Source: Halomonas socia (GTDB taxonomy: Bacteria; Pseudomonadota; Gammaproteobacteria; Pseudomonadales; Halomonadaceae). Taken from it: DNA of 64,000 nt. The notes below the pieces were generated by a model. It did not search any database. It was not told the DNA's origin and worked only from the letters and a program-made list of their open reading frames with translations. The DNA lies in assembly GCF_010977575.1 (NCBI RefSeq), contig NZ_CP048812.1:2666001-2730000 (forward strand), in the 5' to 3' direction. The position numbers were made by a program, and so were the translations under genes. This document shows positions 23,075-32,220 of the stretch, piece after piece. Numbering within the stretch: position 1 is the stretch's first letter; each line of letters opens with the position of its first letter.

Positions 23075-26000
23075 GTGATCTGTCGTTGCCTTCGCGCCTT
23101 GCCTGTCGCCGTCACAGTGTGGCTGGGCGGGTTTGTGCTATTACTGCTGTGCCTGCCATTGCCGGCACTGGCGCAGGCCGAGTTGCCCGAGCTGGAGCAG
23201 CTCGAGGCGCGGCTGGCCGAGCTCGAGCCCGGCGAGGGCGAGACCTTGAGCCAGGCTCAGCAGCGCCAGCGCGATGCGCTGGAGGATGCCATCGATGCCC
23301 TGCAGCGCCTCGAGGACGTCGAGGAGCGCTTGGCCGCTCTCGACCGCCGGCTGCAGGAGGCCCCCGCCGAGCTGATGCGCCTGGAGCGCGAGCTGCAGGA
23401 TGAGGAGCAGGTCGCGGTCGAGCTCTCCGCCGCGGATCTCGACGACCGACCCTTGGCGGAACTCGAAGATCGCCAGCGGGAGGCGCTCGGCGAGCTGCAG
23501 CGTTTGCAGGACCGCGTGGCCGAGGTCAATGCCCAGTTGCTGACCGCCCAGACCCTGCCCGAGCGGGCCCAGCAGGCGATTGCCGATGCCATGCAGCGTG
23601 CCGAACAGGCGCGCCGCGCCCAGGATGAGCTGGCCGGACGCGATATCCCCGATGACGATCCCCGCGTGCTGGCGTTGCGCGCCGAGCGGCAGTTGGCCGA
23701 ACGCGAGCAGCGCCTGTACCAGCGTGAGCTGGGCTCGAATACGCGCCTGCGCGAGCTTGCCCAGCAGCGCCGCGAGCTGCTCACCGCCCAGACAGGTCAT
23801 CAGGAGAGCCTACTGCTGCTGCTGCAGAACGTGATCGACCGCCAGCGGCGGCTGGCCTCGGAGCAGGCCATTGCCGACGCCGCCCGCGACGATCCGCTGA
23901 TCGCGGCAGGCCATCCGGTGCTGGAACGCGCCCAGCAGCTCAATCAGGACCTGAGCCTGGAGCTGCTACGCGCCAATGATCGGCGCAATGTGCTGCTGCG
24001 TGAGGCGATCACGGTGCGCAGTCAGCTCGACCAGGTCACCCAGCTGCAGCGCAGCCTCAACGAGCAGATCAGTGCGGTGCGCGGTAGCCTGCTGCTGGCG
24101 CGGATCCTGCGCGAGCAGCGCCAGTCGCTGCCCCAGGTGGCGGCGCGTCGTGACCTGCAGGACGAGATCGCCGACCTGCGCCTGCGCCAGTTCGACCTGG
24201 GGCGCCAGCGCGACCTGCTGCGCCAGGGCGAGCGGCTGGCCAACCAGCGCCTGGAAGAGGCCGGCGTGGAGATCACCGAGGGCCTGGTGGATTCGCTGCA
24301 GCGTCTCTATCAGTCGCGCCGCGAGCTGGTCGACCAGCTCGAACAGACCTACGGCGAGTTGCTCAGCACCGGTATCGAACTGCAGCTCAATCAGCAGCAG
24401 CTGCTGGAAAACGCCCAGTCGCTGCGCACCACCATCGATGAGCAGCTGTTCTGGGTGGCCAACAGCCGGCCGCTGGACTGGCAGTGGCTGCGCCATCTGC
24501 CGTCCAACCTGGTGCTTGAATGGCACGAGGGCGAGTGGCGCGAAGGCTTGCCACAGCGCTGGCGGCTGCCGAGCCTCGAGGCATTGCTGGGACTCCCTTC
24601 ACTGCTGGTGGCGCTGGGGCTGCTGGCGGCACGTCGCCGGCTGCGCGCGCGTCTGGCACTGCTCAATGATCAGATCGGTCGATTGCGCAGCGACACCCAG
24701 GGCCACACGCCCCAGGCGGTGGCGCTGAACGCGCTGCTGGCACTGCCCATGTCGCTGGGCCTGGCCGGGGTCGGCACTGGTCTGGTGGCCGGCGGCGAGG
24801 GGATCGCTGTCGCGCTGGGCCATGCCCTGTGGCATCTGGCGCTGGCCTGGGCGGCGATTGCCTGGTCGCGGCGGCTGCTGGTCAAGGACGGCGTGGCGAT
24901 GCGCCATTTCTACTGGCCGGCCGGCTATGCCGCGCGGCTTCGCTGGCTGCTGCTGTGGCTGGGCGTGGCGCTGGTCCCGGTGCTGATGGTCACGCCGCTG
25001 GTGCGCGACACCGAGGTCACCCTGGCCACGCGTCCGCTGGCGCTGGCACTGCTGGTAGGCGGTTTGGTGGCGATGAGCGTGCTGCTGGCGCGTTTGATCC
25101 TGGCGCATATTCCCTATTTCGGCGTCAAGCTGTTCCGCCTGCTGCTGGGGCTGACGCTGGCGCTGGTGCCGCTGTTGTTGGTGGGACTGATCGTCGCCGG
25201 CTACGAGTACACCGCGCTAAGCCTGGTGGGCCGCTTCGTGATCACTCTCTACCTGCTGGGGCTGTGGATCCTGGTCGAGGCGGCGGTGGTGCGTGGCCTG
25301 GCGGTGGCGGCACGCCGCCTGGCCTACCGTCGTGCGCTGATGCGCCGCCGAGCCCAGGTGCAGGAGGGCGCCGAGGGCGGGCTCGAGGTGGTAGAAGAGC
25401 CACCGCTCGACATGCAGCAGGTCAATCAGCAGTCGCTGCGGTTGTCCAAGCTGATCCTGCTGATCGGCTTTGCCGCGCTGTTCTATGTGGTCTGGGCCGA
25501 CCTGCTGACGGTGCTCGGCTACCTCGACCAGGTGGCGATCTGGGAAGCCGCCGACGGCGGCAACACTGAGCTGGTGACCAGTGCAGTGTCGGTGTCGGAC
25601 ATCGTCACTGCGCTGCTGATCGTGGCGCTGACGCTGATGCTGGCCGGCAACCTGCCGGGCCTGCTGGAGGTGATGGTGCTGTCGCGGCTGACCCTCAAGC
25701 AGGGCAGCGCCTATGCCATCACCTCGCTACTCTCCTATACCATCGTCGGCACCGGCCTGGTGATGTCGCTGGCCACGCTGGGCGTCGCTTGGAACCAGCT
25801 GCAGTGGCTGGTGGCGGCGCTGGGTGTGGGCCTGGGCTTTGGCCTGCAGGAAATCTTCGCCAACTTCATCTCGGGGCTGATCATCCTCTTCGAGCGGCCG
25901 GTGCGGATTGGCGACACCATCACCATCGGCAACCTCACCGGCACGGTGAGCAAGATCCGCATCCGCGCCACCACGGTGACCGACTTCGACCGCAAGGAGA

Positions 26001-26479
26001 TCATCATCCCCAACAAGACCTTCGTCACCGACCAACTGATCAACTGGTCGCTGTCCGACAGCGTCACCCGGGTGGTGCTCTACTACCGGGTGTCCTTTGG
26101 TTCCGATCATCGCCTGGTGCATGACCTGCTGCGCCAGGCCGCCGACGAGAACCCACGGGTGATGGCCGACCCCGAGCCGCAGGTGTTCTTCATGGACTAC
26201 GGCGACAGCACCCTCAACTTCGAGCTGCGAATCTTCGTCAATGCGCTGGGCGATCGGCTGTATGCCACCGACGAGATCAACTGCCGGGTCGGCGAGTTGT
26301 TTGACGAGCATGACATCGATATCGCCTTCAATCAGCTAGAGGTCTGGCTGCACCGTAGCGGCGCGGCGCAGAAGGTGCAGAGCGTTGCCGGCGGGCAGGT
26401 CACCAACCCCGACTTCCCGCCGCCGGGGGCCAAGGGCGATCCGGGGGATATCGACGTCGACGGCGGCGACGGCCGTTAG
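23075..26479 (+). CDS. mscK: Mechanosensitive channel of the MscK (KefA) type
   Basis: A 1134-residue channel opened by membrane tension. A signal peptide is followed by a periplasmic coiled-coil domain (about residues 30-470, very rich in Gln/Glu/Leu/Arg). A bundle of membrane helices (about 500-880) and the MscS domain follow. The pore/beta region reads LGVGLGFGLQEIFANFISG and FERPVRIGDTITIGNLTG. The C-terminal vestibule ends in an Asp/Gly tail. The GTG at 23075 is preceded by GGGGAG. It is divergent from pldA. Confidence 0.9.
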   Translation: MICRCLRALPVAVTVWLGGFVLLLLCLPLPALAQAELPELEQLEARLAELEPGEGETLSQAQQRQRDALEDAIDALQRLEDVEERLAALDRRLQEAPAELMRLERELQDEEQVAVELSAADLDDRPLAELEDRQREALGELQRLQDRVAEVNAQLLTAQTLPERAQQAIADAMQRAEQARRAQDELAGRDIPDDDPRVLALRAERQLAEREQRLYQRELGSNTRLRELAQQRRELLTAQTGHQESLLLLLQNVIDRQRRLASEQAIADAARDDPLIAAGHPVLERAQQLNQDLSLELLRANDRRNVLLREAITVRSQLDQVTQLQRSLNEQISAVRGSLLLARILREQRQSLPQVAARRDLQDEIADLRLRQFDLGRQRDLLRQGERLANQRLEEAGVEITEGLVDSLQRLYQSRRELVDQLEQTYGELLSTGIELQLNQQQLLENAQSLRTTIDEQLFWVANSRPLDWQWLRHLPSNLVLEWHEGEWREGLPQRWRLPSLEALLGLPSLLVALGLLAARRRLRARLALLNDQIGRLRSDTQGHTPQAVALNALLALPMSLGLAGVGTGLVAGGEGIAVALGHALWHLALAWAAIAWSRRLLVKDGVAMRHFYWPAGYAARLRWLLLWLGVALVPVLMVTPLVRDTEVTLATRPLALALLVGGLVAMSVLLARLILAHIPYFGVKLFRLLLGLTLALVPLLLVGLIVAGYEYTALSLVGRFVITLYLLGLWILVEAAVVRGLAVAARRLAYRRALMRRRAQVQEGAEGGLEVVEEPPLDMQQVNQQSLRLSKLILLIGFAALFYVVWADLLTVLGYLDQVAIWEAADGGNTELVTSAVSVSDIVTALLIVALTLMLAGNLPGLLEVMVLSRLTLKQGSAYAITSLLSYTIVGTGLVMSLATLGVAWNQLQWLVAALGVGLGFGLQEIFANFISGLIILFERPVRIGDTITIGNLTGTVSKIRIRATTVTDFDRKEIIIPNKTFVTDQLINWSLSDSVTRVVLYYRVSFGSDHRLVHDLLRQAADENPRVMADPEPQVFFMDYGDSTLNFELRIFVNALGDRLYATDEINCRVGELFDEHDIDIAFNQLEVWLHRSGAAQKVQSVAGGQVTNPDFPPPGAKGDPGDIDVDGGDGR

Positions 26480-26514
26480 GCGTGGGCCCGCCGCACTCAG
26501 GTCCCGGAAGCGGG

Positions 26515-27455
26515 TCAGGCCTTCCAGGGCAGCGGTGGGGCGGTCAGCCTCGGGCCGTCGAACTCGGGAATGCTGCCGAAGCGGGGACTCTCGGCCTCCC
26601 AGTCGCGCTGGGCCTCGCTGATCTCCGCCTTGCTGTGGCCGACGAAGTTCCACCAGATCAGGATCTCCTCGCCCAGGGGCTCGCCGCCCACCAACAGGAC
26701 CCGGCCGCTGGGGGGAGCGTCACCGTCACCTCGTCGCGGCCGCGGCCCAGGTAGGCCAGCTCATGGGTGGCGAAGGTCTCGCCCTCGATCTCCAGGTCGC
26801 CCTCCAGGGCCACCAGGCCGAACTCGAAGTCCTCGCGTAGCGCCAGACGCAAGCGGCCACCCCGGGGGCTGGCCAGGTCCAGGGCTATCAGGGGTGAGAA
26901 GGTCAGGGTTGGGGCCCGTTGGCCGGCGAAGTCGCCCACCAGCAGTGTCAGCTCCACGTCCTCTTCCTGCCAGCGGGGCAAAGTCGAGTAGTGGTCGAAG
27001 CGCGGGTCGGTGGCGCGGTCCGCCTCGGGTAGGGCGATCCACAGCTGGGCGGCATGCAGGGTCGCCTCGCCGGGCAGCGACTCCTCGGTATGACTGATGC
27101 CGCGGCCGGCGGTCATCAGGTTGACTTGGCCAGGGCGGATCACCTGGGCGGTGCCCAGGCTGTCGCGGTGGAGGATCTCACCCTCGAGCATCCAGGTGAA
27201 GGTCTGCAGGCCGATATGCGGATGGGGGCCGACCCGAAGGCCGGGGTCGTCCGCCGCGAAGTCGGCCGGGCCGATATGATCGAGGAAGCACCAGGCGCCG
27301 ATCAGCCGGCGCTGACGGCGGGGCAGGGCGCGGTTGACGGGAATGCCCCCTACCTCGGCGCTATGCGGCGAGACATGCTGTACCTGGCGCTTGCCGTCGA
27401 CGACGGGGCAGTCGAGAGAGCTGGCAAGTTCGCGTTGGTTGACGAGATTGCTCAT
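26515..27455 (-). pseudogene. Pirin-family protein, C-terminal frameshift
   Basis: A cupin-fold pirin of about 310 residues if read through. The N-terminal part is intact: VGPHPHIGLQTFTWMLEGE carries metal-binding histidines, and MTAGRGISHTEES follows. Near 26710-26715 a run of six G (C on the coding strand) breaks the frame. In the given frame the protein ends 17 residues later at 26658; with one more base it continues as GRVLLVGGEPLGEEILIWWN and ends at 26515. The AGGAG site fixes the start at 27455. It could be a real mutation or an assembly error. Confidence 0.8.
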
Positions 27456-27558
27456 GGTTCGGGACTCCTGTGGGCAAAAGGAGAGAGGCTCGGCCTTCTA
27501 GCATAGGCCCTTCCGGGCATTGCCAGGGACCGTGTCCTTGCCGCGAGACCGGCGACAC

Positions 27559-27585
27559 GGCCAGGGCGCGGGATCCGCCCTGGCC
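27559..27585 (-). terminator. Hairpin after the isochorismatase gene
   Basis: A 10-bp stem GGCCAGGGCG/CGCCCTGGCC with a short loop begins 10 nt downstream of the minus-strand stop at 27595. There is no clear T-run, so it may act as an mRNA end stabiliser or weak terminator. Confidence 0.5.
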
Positions 27586-27594
27586 GGTCGCTGC

Positions 27595-28221
27595 CTAGCC
27601 CAGCGGGCTCTGCTGGTTATAGCTCTGCATCAGGTTGGCATAGGCGGGCAGGTGGCCGGCCAGCAGGCCGCCGAAGCCCTCGATATCGTTGCGCCAGTCG
27701 CGGTGCAGCTCACCACCGACTGCAAACCAGGTCATCAACTGGGCGCCGGCCTGGGACATGCGATTCCAGGCGGCGTCTCGGGTGATGGGGTTGAAGGTCC
27801 CGGAGGCGTCGGTGACGACGAAGACCTCATAGCCCTCCTCCAGGGCCGAGAGGGTCGGGAAGGCCACGCACACCTCGGTGACCACCCCGGCGATCAGCAG
27901 CTGCTTCTTGCCGGTGGCCTTGATGGCGGCGACGAACTCCTCGTTGTCCCAGGCGTTGATCTGCCCGGGGCGGGCGAAGTAGGGCGCCTGGGGGAACATC
28001 TCCTTGAGCTCAGGCACCATGGGGCCATTGGGGCCATCCTCGAAGCTGGTGGTGAGGATGGTGGGAATGTCGAAGAACTTGGCGATATCGGCCAGGGCCA
28101 AGACATTGTTCTTGAAGTCGTCCGGGCTGAAGTCGCGCACCAGGGAGAGCAGGCCAGCCTGGTGGTCCACCATCAGCAGGGCCACGTCATCTTTGTCGAG
28201 TCGGTGGTAGGTAAAGGACAT
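27595..28221 (-). CDS. Isochorismatase-family hydrolase (YcaC-like)
   Basis: A 208-residue cysteine hydrolase. The catalytic aspartate lies in ALLMVDHQAGL near residue 19 and the catalytic cysteine in AGVVTEVCVAFPTLSALE near residue 117; the cis-peptide VVTE motif precedes it. The length and the FEDGPNGPMVPEL segment match the YcaC group, whose substrate is unknown. An AGGAG site precedes the ATG. It lies between two pirin genes on the same strand, a common association. Confidence 0.88.
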   Translation of the reverse strand: MSFTYHRLDKDDVALLMVDHQAGLLSLVRDFSPDDFKNNVLALADIAKFFDIPTILTTSFEDGPNGPMVPELKEMFPQAPYFARPGQINAWDNEEFVAAIKATGKKQLLIAGVVTEVCVAFPTLSALEEGYEVFVVTDASGTFNPITRDAAWNRMSQAGAQLMTWFAVGGELHRDWRNDIEGFGGLLAGHLPAYANLMQSYNQQSPLG

Positions 28222-28247
28222 GATCGTTCTCCTTTCGCTGTCATGGG

Positions 28248-28305
28248 CCTGCCCGGCGACCATCGCCGGGCAGGGACGGGGAGCATGAGTCGACTCATGC
28301 TCCCC
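28248..28305 (-). terminator. Two perfect hairpins between the second pirin and isochorismatase genes
   Basis: The first hairpin (28248-28274) has a 12-bp stem CCTGCCCGGCGA/TCGCCGGGCAGG with loop CCA. The second (28278-28305) is a perfect 28-bp palindrome with half-site GGGGAGCATGAGTC and contains the stop codon of the pirin gene. No T-run follows. They may attenuate or stabilise the mRNA between the two genes. Confidence 0.6.
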
Positions 28306-29167
28306 TCGGCTTGCCGAACTTCCCGGCGTGGAAGTCGGCAAAGGCTTGGTGGAGCTCGGCCTCATGATTCATCACGAAGGGGCCTTGTCCCGCCACTGGC
28401 TCGTCAATGGGCTCGCCGCTCAGCAGCAGCAGCCTGGCGTCGTTGTTGGCCTCCAGGTGGAGGGCCTCGCCACGGCGCTCGAAGGCGACGACGCTCTCGT
28501 CGCGCACGAGGTGCTCACCGTTGACCAGCAGCGTGCCCTCCAGCACCACCAGCAGGGTGGTATGGCCCTCGGGGACCTCGAGCTGGGCGGCGCCACCGGC
28601 CACCAGGCGCAGGTCCCAGACATTGATCGGGGTAAAGGTGCGCGCCGGGCCCTCTCGATCAAGATAGCGGCCCGCCACCACCCGGACCTGGCCGGCATCG
28701 CCCGGCAGGTCGATCCGAGGAATCTCGCCGTCGAGCAGGGTCTGGTAGGCCGGTGGGGCGGACTTGTCCCGGGCCGGCAGGTTGATCCACAGCTGCACCA
28801 TCTCCAGGATGCCGCCGCGCTCACCGAAGGCCGGGGCGTGGTACTCCTCGTGGACGATGCCGGCGCCGGCGGTCATCCACTGGACGTCGCCCTCGCCGAT
28901 CCGGCCGCCATGTCCCGCCGAGTCGCGGTGCTCCAGTTCCCCCTGGTAGACCAGCGTCACGGTCTCGAAGCCCCGGTGGGGATGGGCACCGACGCCGCGA
29001 GCGTGCCGGGTTGGCCCGAAGCGATGCGGGCCGGCATGGTCGAGCAGCAGGAAGGGGCTGAGATGCGCGGCGCCCAGGCGGTCGTAGCTGAGCAGGGAAC
29101 GCACCGGAAAGCCATCGCCGACCCAGTGGCCATGCGGGGCACCGTATACGGCTTGAATTTTCTTCAT
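28295..29167 (-). CDS. Pirin-family cupin protein (YhhW-like)
   Basis: A 290-residue double-cupin protein. The N-terminal cupin has the metal ligands in GVGAHPHRGFETVTLVYQGE (His pair) and MTAGAGIVHEEYH. The C-terminal cupin contains LLVVLEGTLLVNGE, and the ending FGKPRGA is family-like. Homologues such as YhhW have quercetin dioxygenase activity in vitro. Unlike the other pirin at 26.5-27.5 kb it is intact. It is transcribed divergently from a LysR regulator 121 bp away, which probably controls it. Confidence 0.9.
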   Translation of the reverse strand: MKKIQAVYGAPHGHWVGDGFPVRSLLSYDRLGAAHLSPFLLLDHAGPHRFGPTRHARGVGAHPHRGFETVTLVYQGELEHRDSAGHGGRIGEGDVQWMTAGAGIVHEEYHAPAFGERGGILEMVQLWINLPARDKSAPPAYQTLLDGEIPRIDLPGDAGQVRVVAGRYLDREGPARTFTPINVWDLRLVAGGAAQLEVPEGHTTLLVVLEGTLLVNGEHLVRDESVVAFERRGEALHLEANNDARLLLLSGEPIDEPVAGQGPFVMNHEAELHQAFADFHAGKFGKPRGA

Positions 29168-29219
29168 AAGGGACTCCTGTCAGAACGTGGGAAGTGTGTT
29201 CTCCCGATAACAGGAAGCC

Positions 29220-29257
29220 TATTTTATGAACAAAGATGCCGCTAGATGGCTAAAATA
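29220..29257. promoter_or_regulatory. Inverted repeat in the pirin-lysR divergent region
   Basis: Arms TATTTTA (29220-29226) and TAAAATA (29251-29257) lie in an AT-rich 121-bp divergent region. A paired AT-rich site like this is where a LysR regulator would be expected to bind. It does not show a clean T-N11-A match. Confidence 0.35.
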
Positions 29258-29288
29258 ACACTCAGCGTTTCAATAATAGGACAATGGG

Positions 29289-30230
29289 ATGCAGGACCTC
29301 AACGACCTCTACTACTTCGTGCAGGTGGTGGATCATGGCGGCTTCGCCCCGGCCGGGCGTGCCCTGGGCATTCCCAAGTCGAAGCTGAGCCGGCGTATCA
29401 CCCAGCTCGAAGTGCGCCTCACCACCCGCCTGATCCAGCGCTCCACGCGGCACTTCTCGGTCACCGAGCTGGGCCAGGCCTACTATCGCCACTGCCTGGC
29501 CATGCTGGTGGAGGCGGAGGCCGCTGAGGAGCTGATCCAGCGCCATCACGTCGAGCCTCAGGGCACGGTGCGGTTGAGCTGCTCGCCCAGCGTGCTGCAC
29601 TACCTGATCACGCCGCTGCTGGTGCGCTTCATGGCGCAGTGCCCCAAGGTGGAGGTGCAGGTAGAGGCGACCAGCCGGCGGGTGGACGTGGTCAAGGAGG
29701 GCTTCGACCTGGCGATCCGGGTGCGCTTTCCGCCCCTGGATGACAGCGACCTGACCATGAAGGTGCTGGCGTCGAGCCCCCAGCGGCTGATGGCCGCTCC
29801 GGGTCTGTTCGATGACCGGCCACGGCCGCGCAGCCCGGCAGATCTCGGCGCACTGCCGAGCCTCGATTTCGAGCAGTACGACCATCGCCACTGCTGGGAC
29901 CTGATAGGGCCCGACGGCGCCAGCGCACAGGTCCCTCATCGGCCGCGGCTGGTCACCGACAGCGCCGAGACCCTGCATGCCGCGGCGCTCGAGGGGCTCG
30001 GCGTGGTCAAGCTGGGGCTACTGGTGGGTGCTCAGGATATCCAGGCGGGGCAGCTGATCGACGTGCTGCCGGGCTGGGAACCCCGGGGCGGGATCCTGCA
30101 TGCGGTCTTCCCTTCCCGCCGGGGGCTGTTGCCGGCGGTGCGGGCGCTACTCGACTTTCTGGACGAGCAGATCGCCGAGGAGGACTTCGCCAGCCGGGAG
30201 GCGCTGATCAATCGGGCGGATGAAGCCTGA
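29289..30230 (+). CDS. LysR-family transcriptional regulator
   Basis: A 313-residue regulator. The winged helix-turn-helix occupies residues 1-60, with the recognition region GGFAPAGRALGIPKSKLSRR. A linker helix and a periplasmic-binding-like effector domain follow (VEVQVEATSRRVDVVKEGFD, then DLAIRVRF). It is divergent from the pirin/isochorismatase group, which it probably regulates. The inducer is unknown. Confidence 0.93.
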   Translation: MQDLNDLYYFVQVVDHGGFAPAGRALGIPKSKLSRRITQLEVRLTTRLIQRSTRHFSVTELGQAYYRHCLAMLVEAEAAEELIQRHHVEPQGTVRLSCSPSVLHYLITPLLVRFMAQCPKVEVQVEATSRRVDVVKEGFDLAIRVRFPPLDDSDLTMKVLASSPQRLMAAPGLFDDRPRPRSPADLGALPSLDFEQYDHRHCWDLIGPDGASAQVPHRPRLVTDSAETLHAAALEGLGVVKLGLLVGAQDIQAGQLIDVLPGWEPRGGILHAVFPSRRGLLPAVRALLDFLDEQIAEEDFASREALINRADEA

Positions 30231-30284
30231 CGCTCACGGACGTGTGGCGTTATTCAGACCGCCTGCGGTGCAACCGGTGGATGC

Positions 30285-31046
30285 CTAGCACACCGCATGC
30301 AGCAGGAATTCGCGGTTGCCGTCGCCGCCGAGCAGCGGGCTCTCCTGCCAGTGGCGGATGCTCAGGCCGTGGGCCGCGCAGCAGTCGCGGATGCGTGCCT
30401 CGACCTCGGCGTAGCGTGTCGGCTCAGTGACGATGCCGCGGACATTCACGCCGCCGGGGCCGACCTCGAACTGCGGCTTGACCAGGCTCAGCAGCTCGCC
30501 GCCTGGGGCGAGCAGGGCGGCGAGCTGAGGCAGGATCAGCGTCTGCGAAATGAACGACACATCCATCATCGCGCAATCGAGGCCTGCCGGCGCTCGCCTG
30601 GCGAGGGCTGCGGCCAGGCGCTCATCGCCGGCCATCTCCCGGGCGTTGAGCCCCTCCAGGCAGGTCACCCGCGGGTCGTCGCGTAGCGCCGGGTCGAGCT
30701 GATCGTGCCCCACCTCCACGCCGATCACATGGTGTGCGCCGTGCTGCAGTGCACAGTCGCTGAAGCCACCGGTGGACTGCCCTACGTCGAGTACCACGCG
30801 TCCCGCCAGGCGCAGCCCCAGGTGTTCGAGTAGCGCCTCGAGCTTGAGGCCGGCGCGTGACACATAGCGCTCCTCGGGGTCGGCCTCGACCCGCAGGCGT
30901 ACGACATCGGCCAGCTTCTCGCCGGGCTTTCTCAAGACCCGGCCGTCGTCCTCGAGGCTGACCCGGCCATGCCGGATCAGGCGCTGGGCGCGGGTGCGTG
31001 AGCGGGCCAGGCCCTGGCTGACGAGAAGCTGATCGAGACGCGGCAT
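30285..31046 (-). CDS. tlyA: TlyA-family rRNA 2'-O-methyltransferase
   Basis: A 253-residue protein with an N-terminal S4 RNA-binding domain (MPRLDQLLVSQGLARSRTRA) and an FtsJ-like methyltransferase domain. The SAM motif reads VVLDVGQSTGGFSDCAL; catalytic residues are in MMDVSFIS, LVKPQFEVG and GNREFLLHA. TlyA methylates the ribose of cytidines in 16S and/or 23S rRNA. GQSTGG replaces the more usual GASTGG. It is a single gene between lysR and the AbrB-family gene. Confidence 0.93.
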   Translation of the reverse strand: MPRLDQLLVSQGLARSRTRAQRLIRHGRVSLEDDGRVLRKPGEKLADVVRLRVEADPEERYVSRAGLKLEALLEHLGLRLAGRVVLDVGQSTGGFSDCALQHGAHHVIGVEVGHDQLDPALRDDPRVTCLEGLNAREMAGDERLAAALARRAPAGLDCAMMDVSFISQTLILPQLAALLAPGGELLSLVKPQFEVGPGGVNVRGIVTEPTRYAEVEARIRDCCAAHGLSIRHWQESPLLGGDGNREFLLHAVC

Positions 31047-31152
31047 GACGGTTTCCTGGGACGATTCGGCGTCGATTATAGCGCCACTGTCAACGTCTGG
31101 CGCCGAACGTGTAATACTGGGGATTCGTTAGCCGGTTAATTAAGGAGGGGGG

Positions 31153-32220
31153 GTGTCACATGCCTCGCTGAAGGCCCTGCTACGTGCGCTTGTGATCGGG
31201 GCGCTGGGCGGGCTGCTGTTCGCGCTGCTCAATCTGCCGCTACCGTGGATGCTGGGCCCGCTCACCGCCAACCTGCTGGCTTCGGGGCGTGGTCTCGACG
31301 TACGCGTGCCGGAGGGCCTGCGCGAGGCATTTCTGGGCGTGATGGGGCTAGTGCTGGGCAGTCAGGTCACGCCGCAGCTGGCCGAGCGGCTGCTCGACTG
31401 GCCGCTGTCGGCGGCACTGCTACTGGTCGGGGTGGCGGCGTCCACGGCGGTGGCGGCGGCCTGGTACCGGCGTTGCGGCTTCGATCCGGTGAGTGCCTGG
31501 TTTGCCTCGGCGCCCGGGGCGATGCCGACCATGATCCTGCTCGGTGAGAAGTGCGGCGGCGACCCGCAGCGGGTCGCGGTGTCCCAGTCGCTGCGTATCA
31601 TCCTGGTGATTCTGCTGCTGCCACCGCTGTTCTGGGCCTATGAGGGCGGTTCGCCCACTCAGGCGGCGGTGAGTGAGCCGGCGGCACACCTGTGGATGCT
31701 GCTGGCGCTGCCGCTGGTGATCCCGCTGGGCAACTGGCTGCGCCTGCCGAGTGCCTCGCTATTGGCGCCGCTGGCCTTCGCGGCACTGCTGTCGGGCACC
31801 GACTTGGCCAGCCTGCAATTGCCGGAGTGGGGGCTCAACGTGATGCTGTGGGGGCTGGGTAGCGCCATTGGCTGCAAGTTTCGCGGGCTGTCGCGGCGCC
31901 GCTTCGGCAAGTACCTGTGGCAGGCTGCCCTGGCCACGCTACTGGCCCTGCTGGTACTGGCCGTGTTCGCCGAGTTGATCCACCGCCTGCTGGGGGTGCC
32001 GCGGGACGTGGCGCTGTTGGCGTTGGCGCCGGGGGGCATCGGCGAGATGGCGATACTTGCGGTGGCGCTGGATATCGACCCAGTGTTCGTCGCTTTCCAC
32101 CATATCCTGCGTATGGTGGCGCTGATGATCGTGGCACCGTTCTGGGCACGCTATCTGACCCGACGCTATCCGCCGAGTGCCTCCTCGACGACCACACCGC
32201 GGCCGCCGGGGAAGGGCTGA
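31153..32220 (+). CDS. AbrB-family (PF05145) membrane protein
   Basis: A 355-residue inner-membrane protein of the AbrB (sometimes mis-called ammonia monooxygenase) family. It has about ten helices in two similar halves, each with a conserved Pro/Gly-rich segment: LPLPWMLGPLTANLLAS near residue 30 and LALAPGGIGEMAILAVALD near residue 290. The middle segment FASAPGAMPTMILLGE is the first-half counterpart. Transport function is assumed, substrate unknown. A GTG start follows AAGGAGGGG. It is convergent with the next gene: their stop codons abut at 32220/32221. Confidence 0.85.
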   Translation: MSHASLKALLRALVIGALGGLLFALLNLPLPWMLGPLTANLLASGRGLDVRVPEGLREAFLGVMGLVLGSQVTPQLAERLLDWPLSAALLLVGVAASTAVAAAWYRRCGFDPVSAWFASAPGAMPTMILLGEKCGGDPQRVAVSQSLRIILVILLLPPLFWAYEGGSPTQAAVSEPAAHLWMLLALPLVIPLGNWLRLPSASLLAPLAFAALLSGTDLASLQLPEWGLNVMLWGLGSAIGCKFRGLSRRRFGKYLWQAALATLLALLVLAVFAELIHRLLGVPRDVALLALAPGGIGEMAILAVALDIDPVFVAFHHILRMVALMIVAPFWARYLTRRYPPSASSTTTPRPPGKG

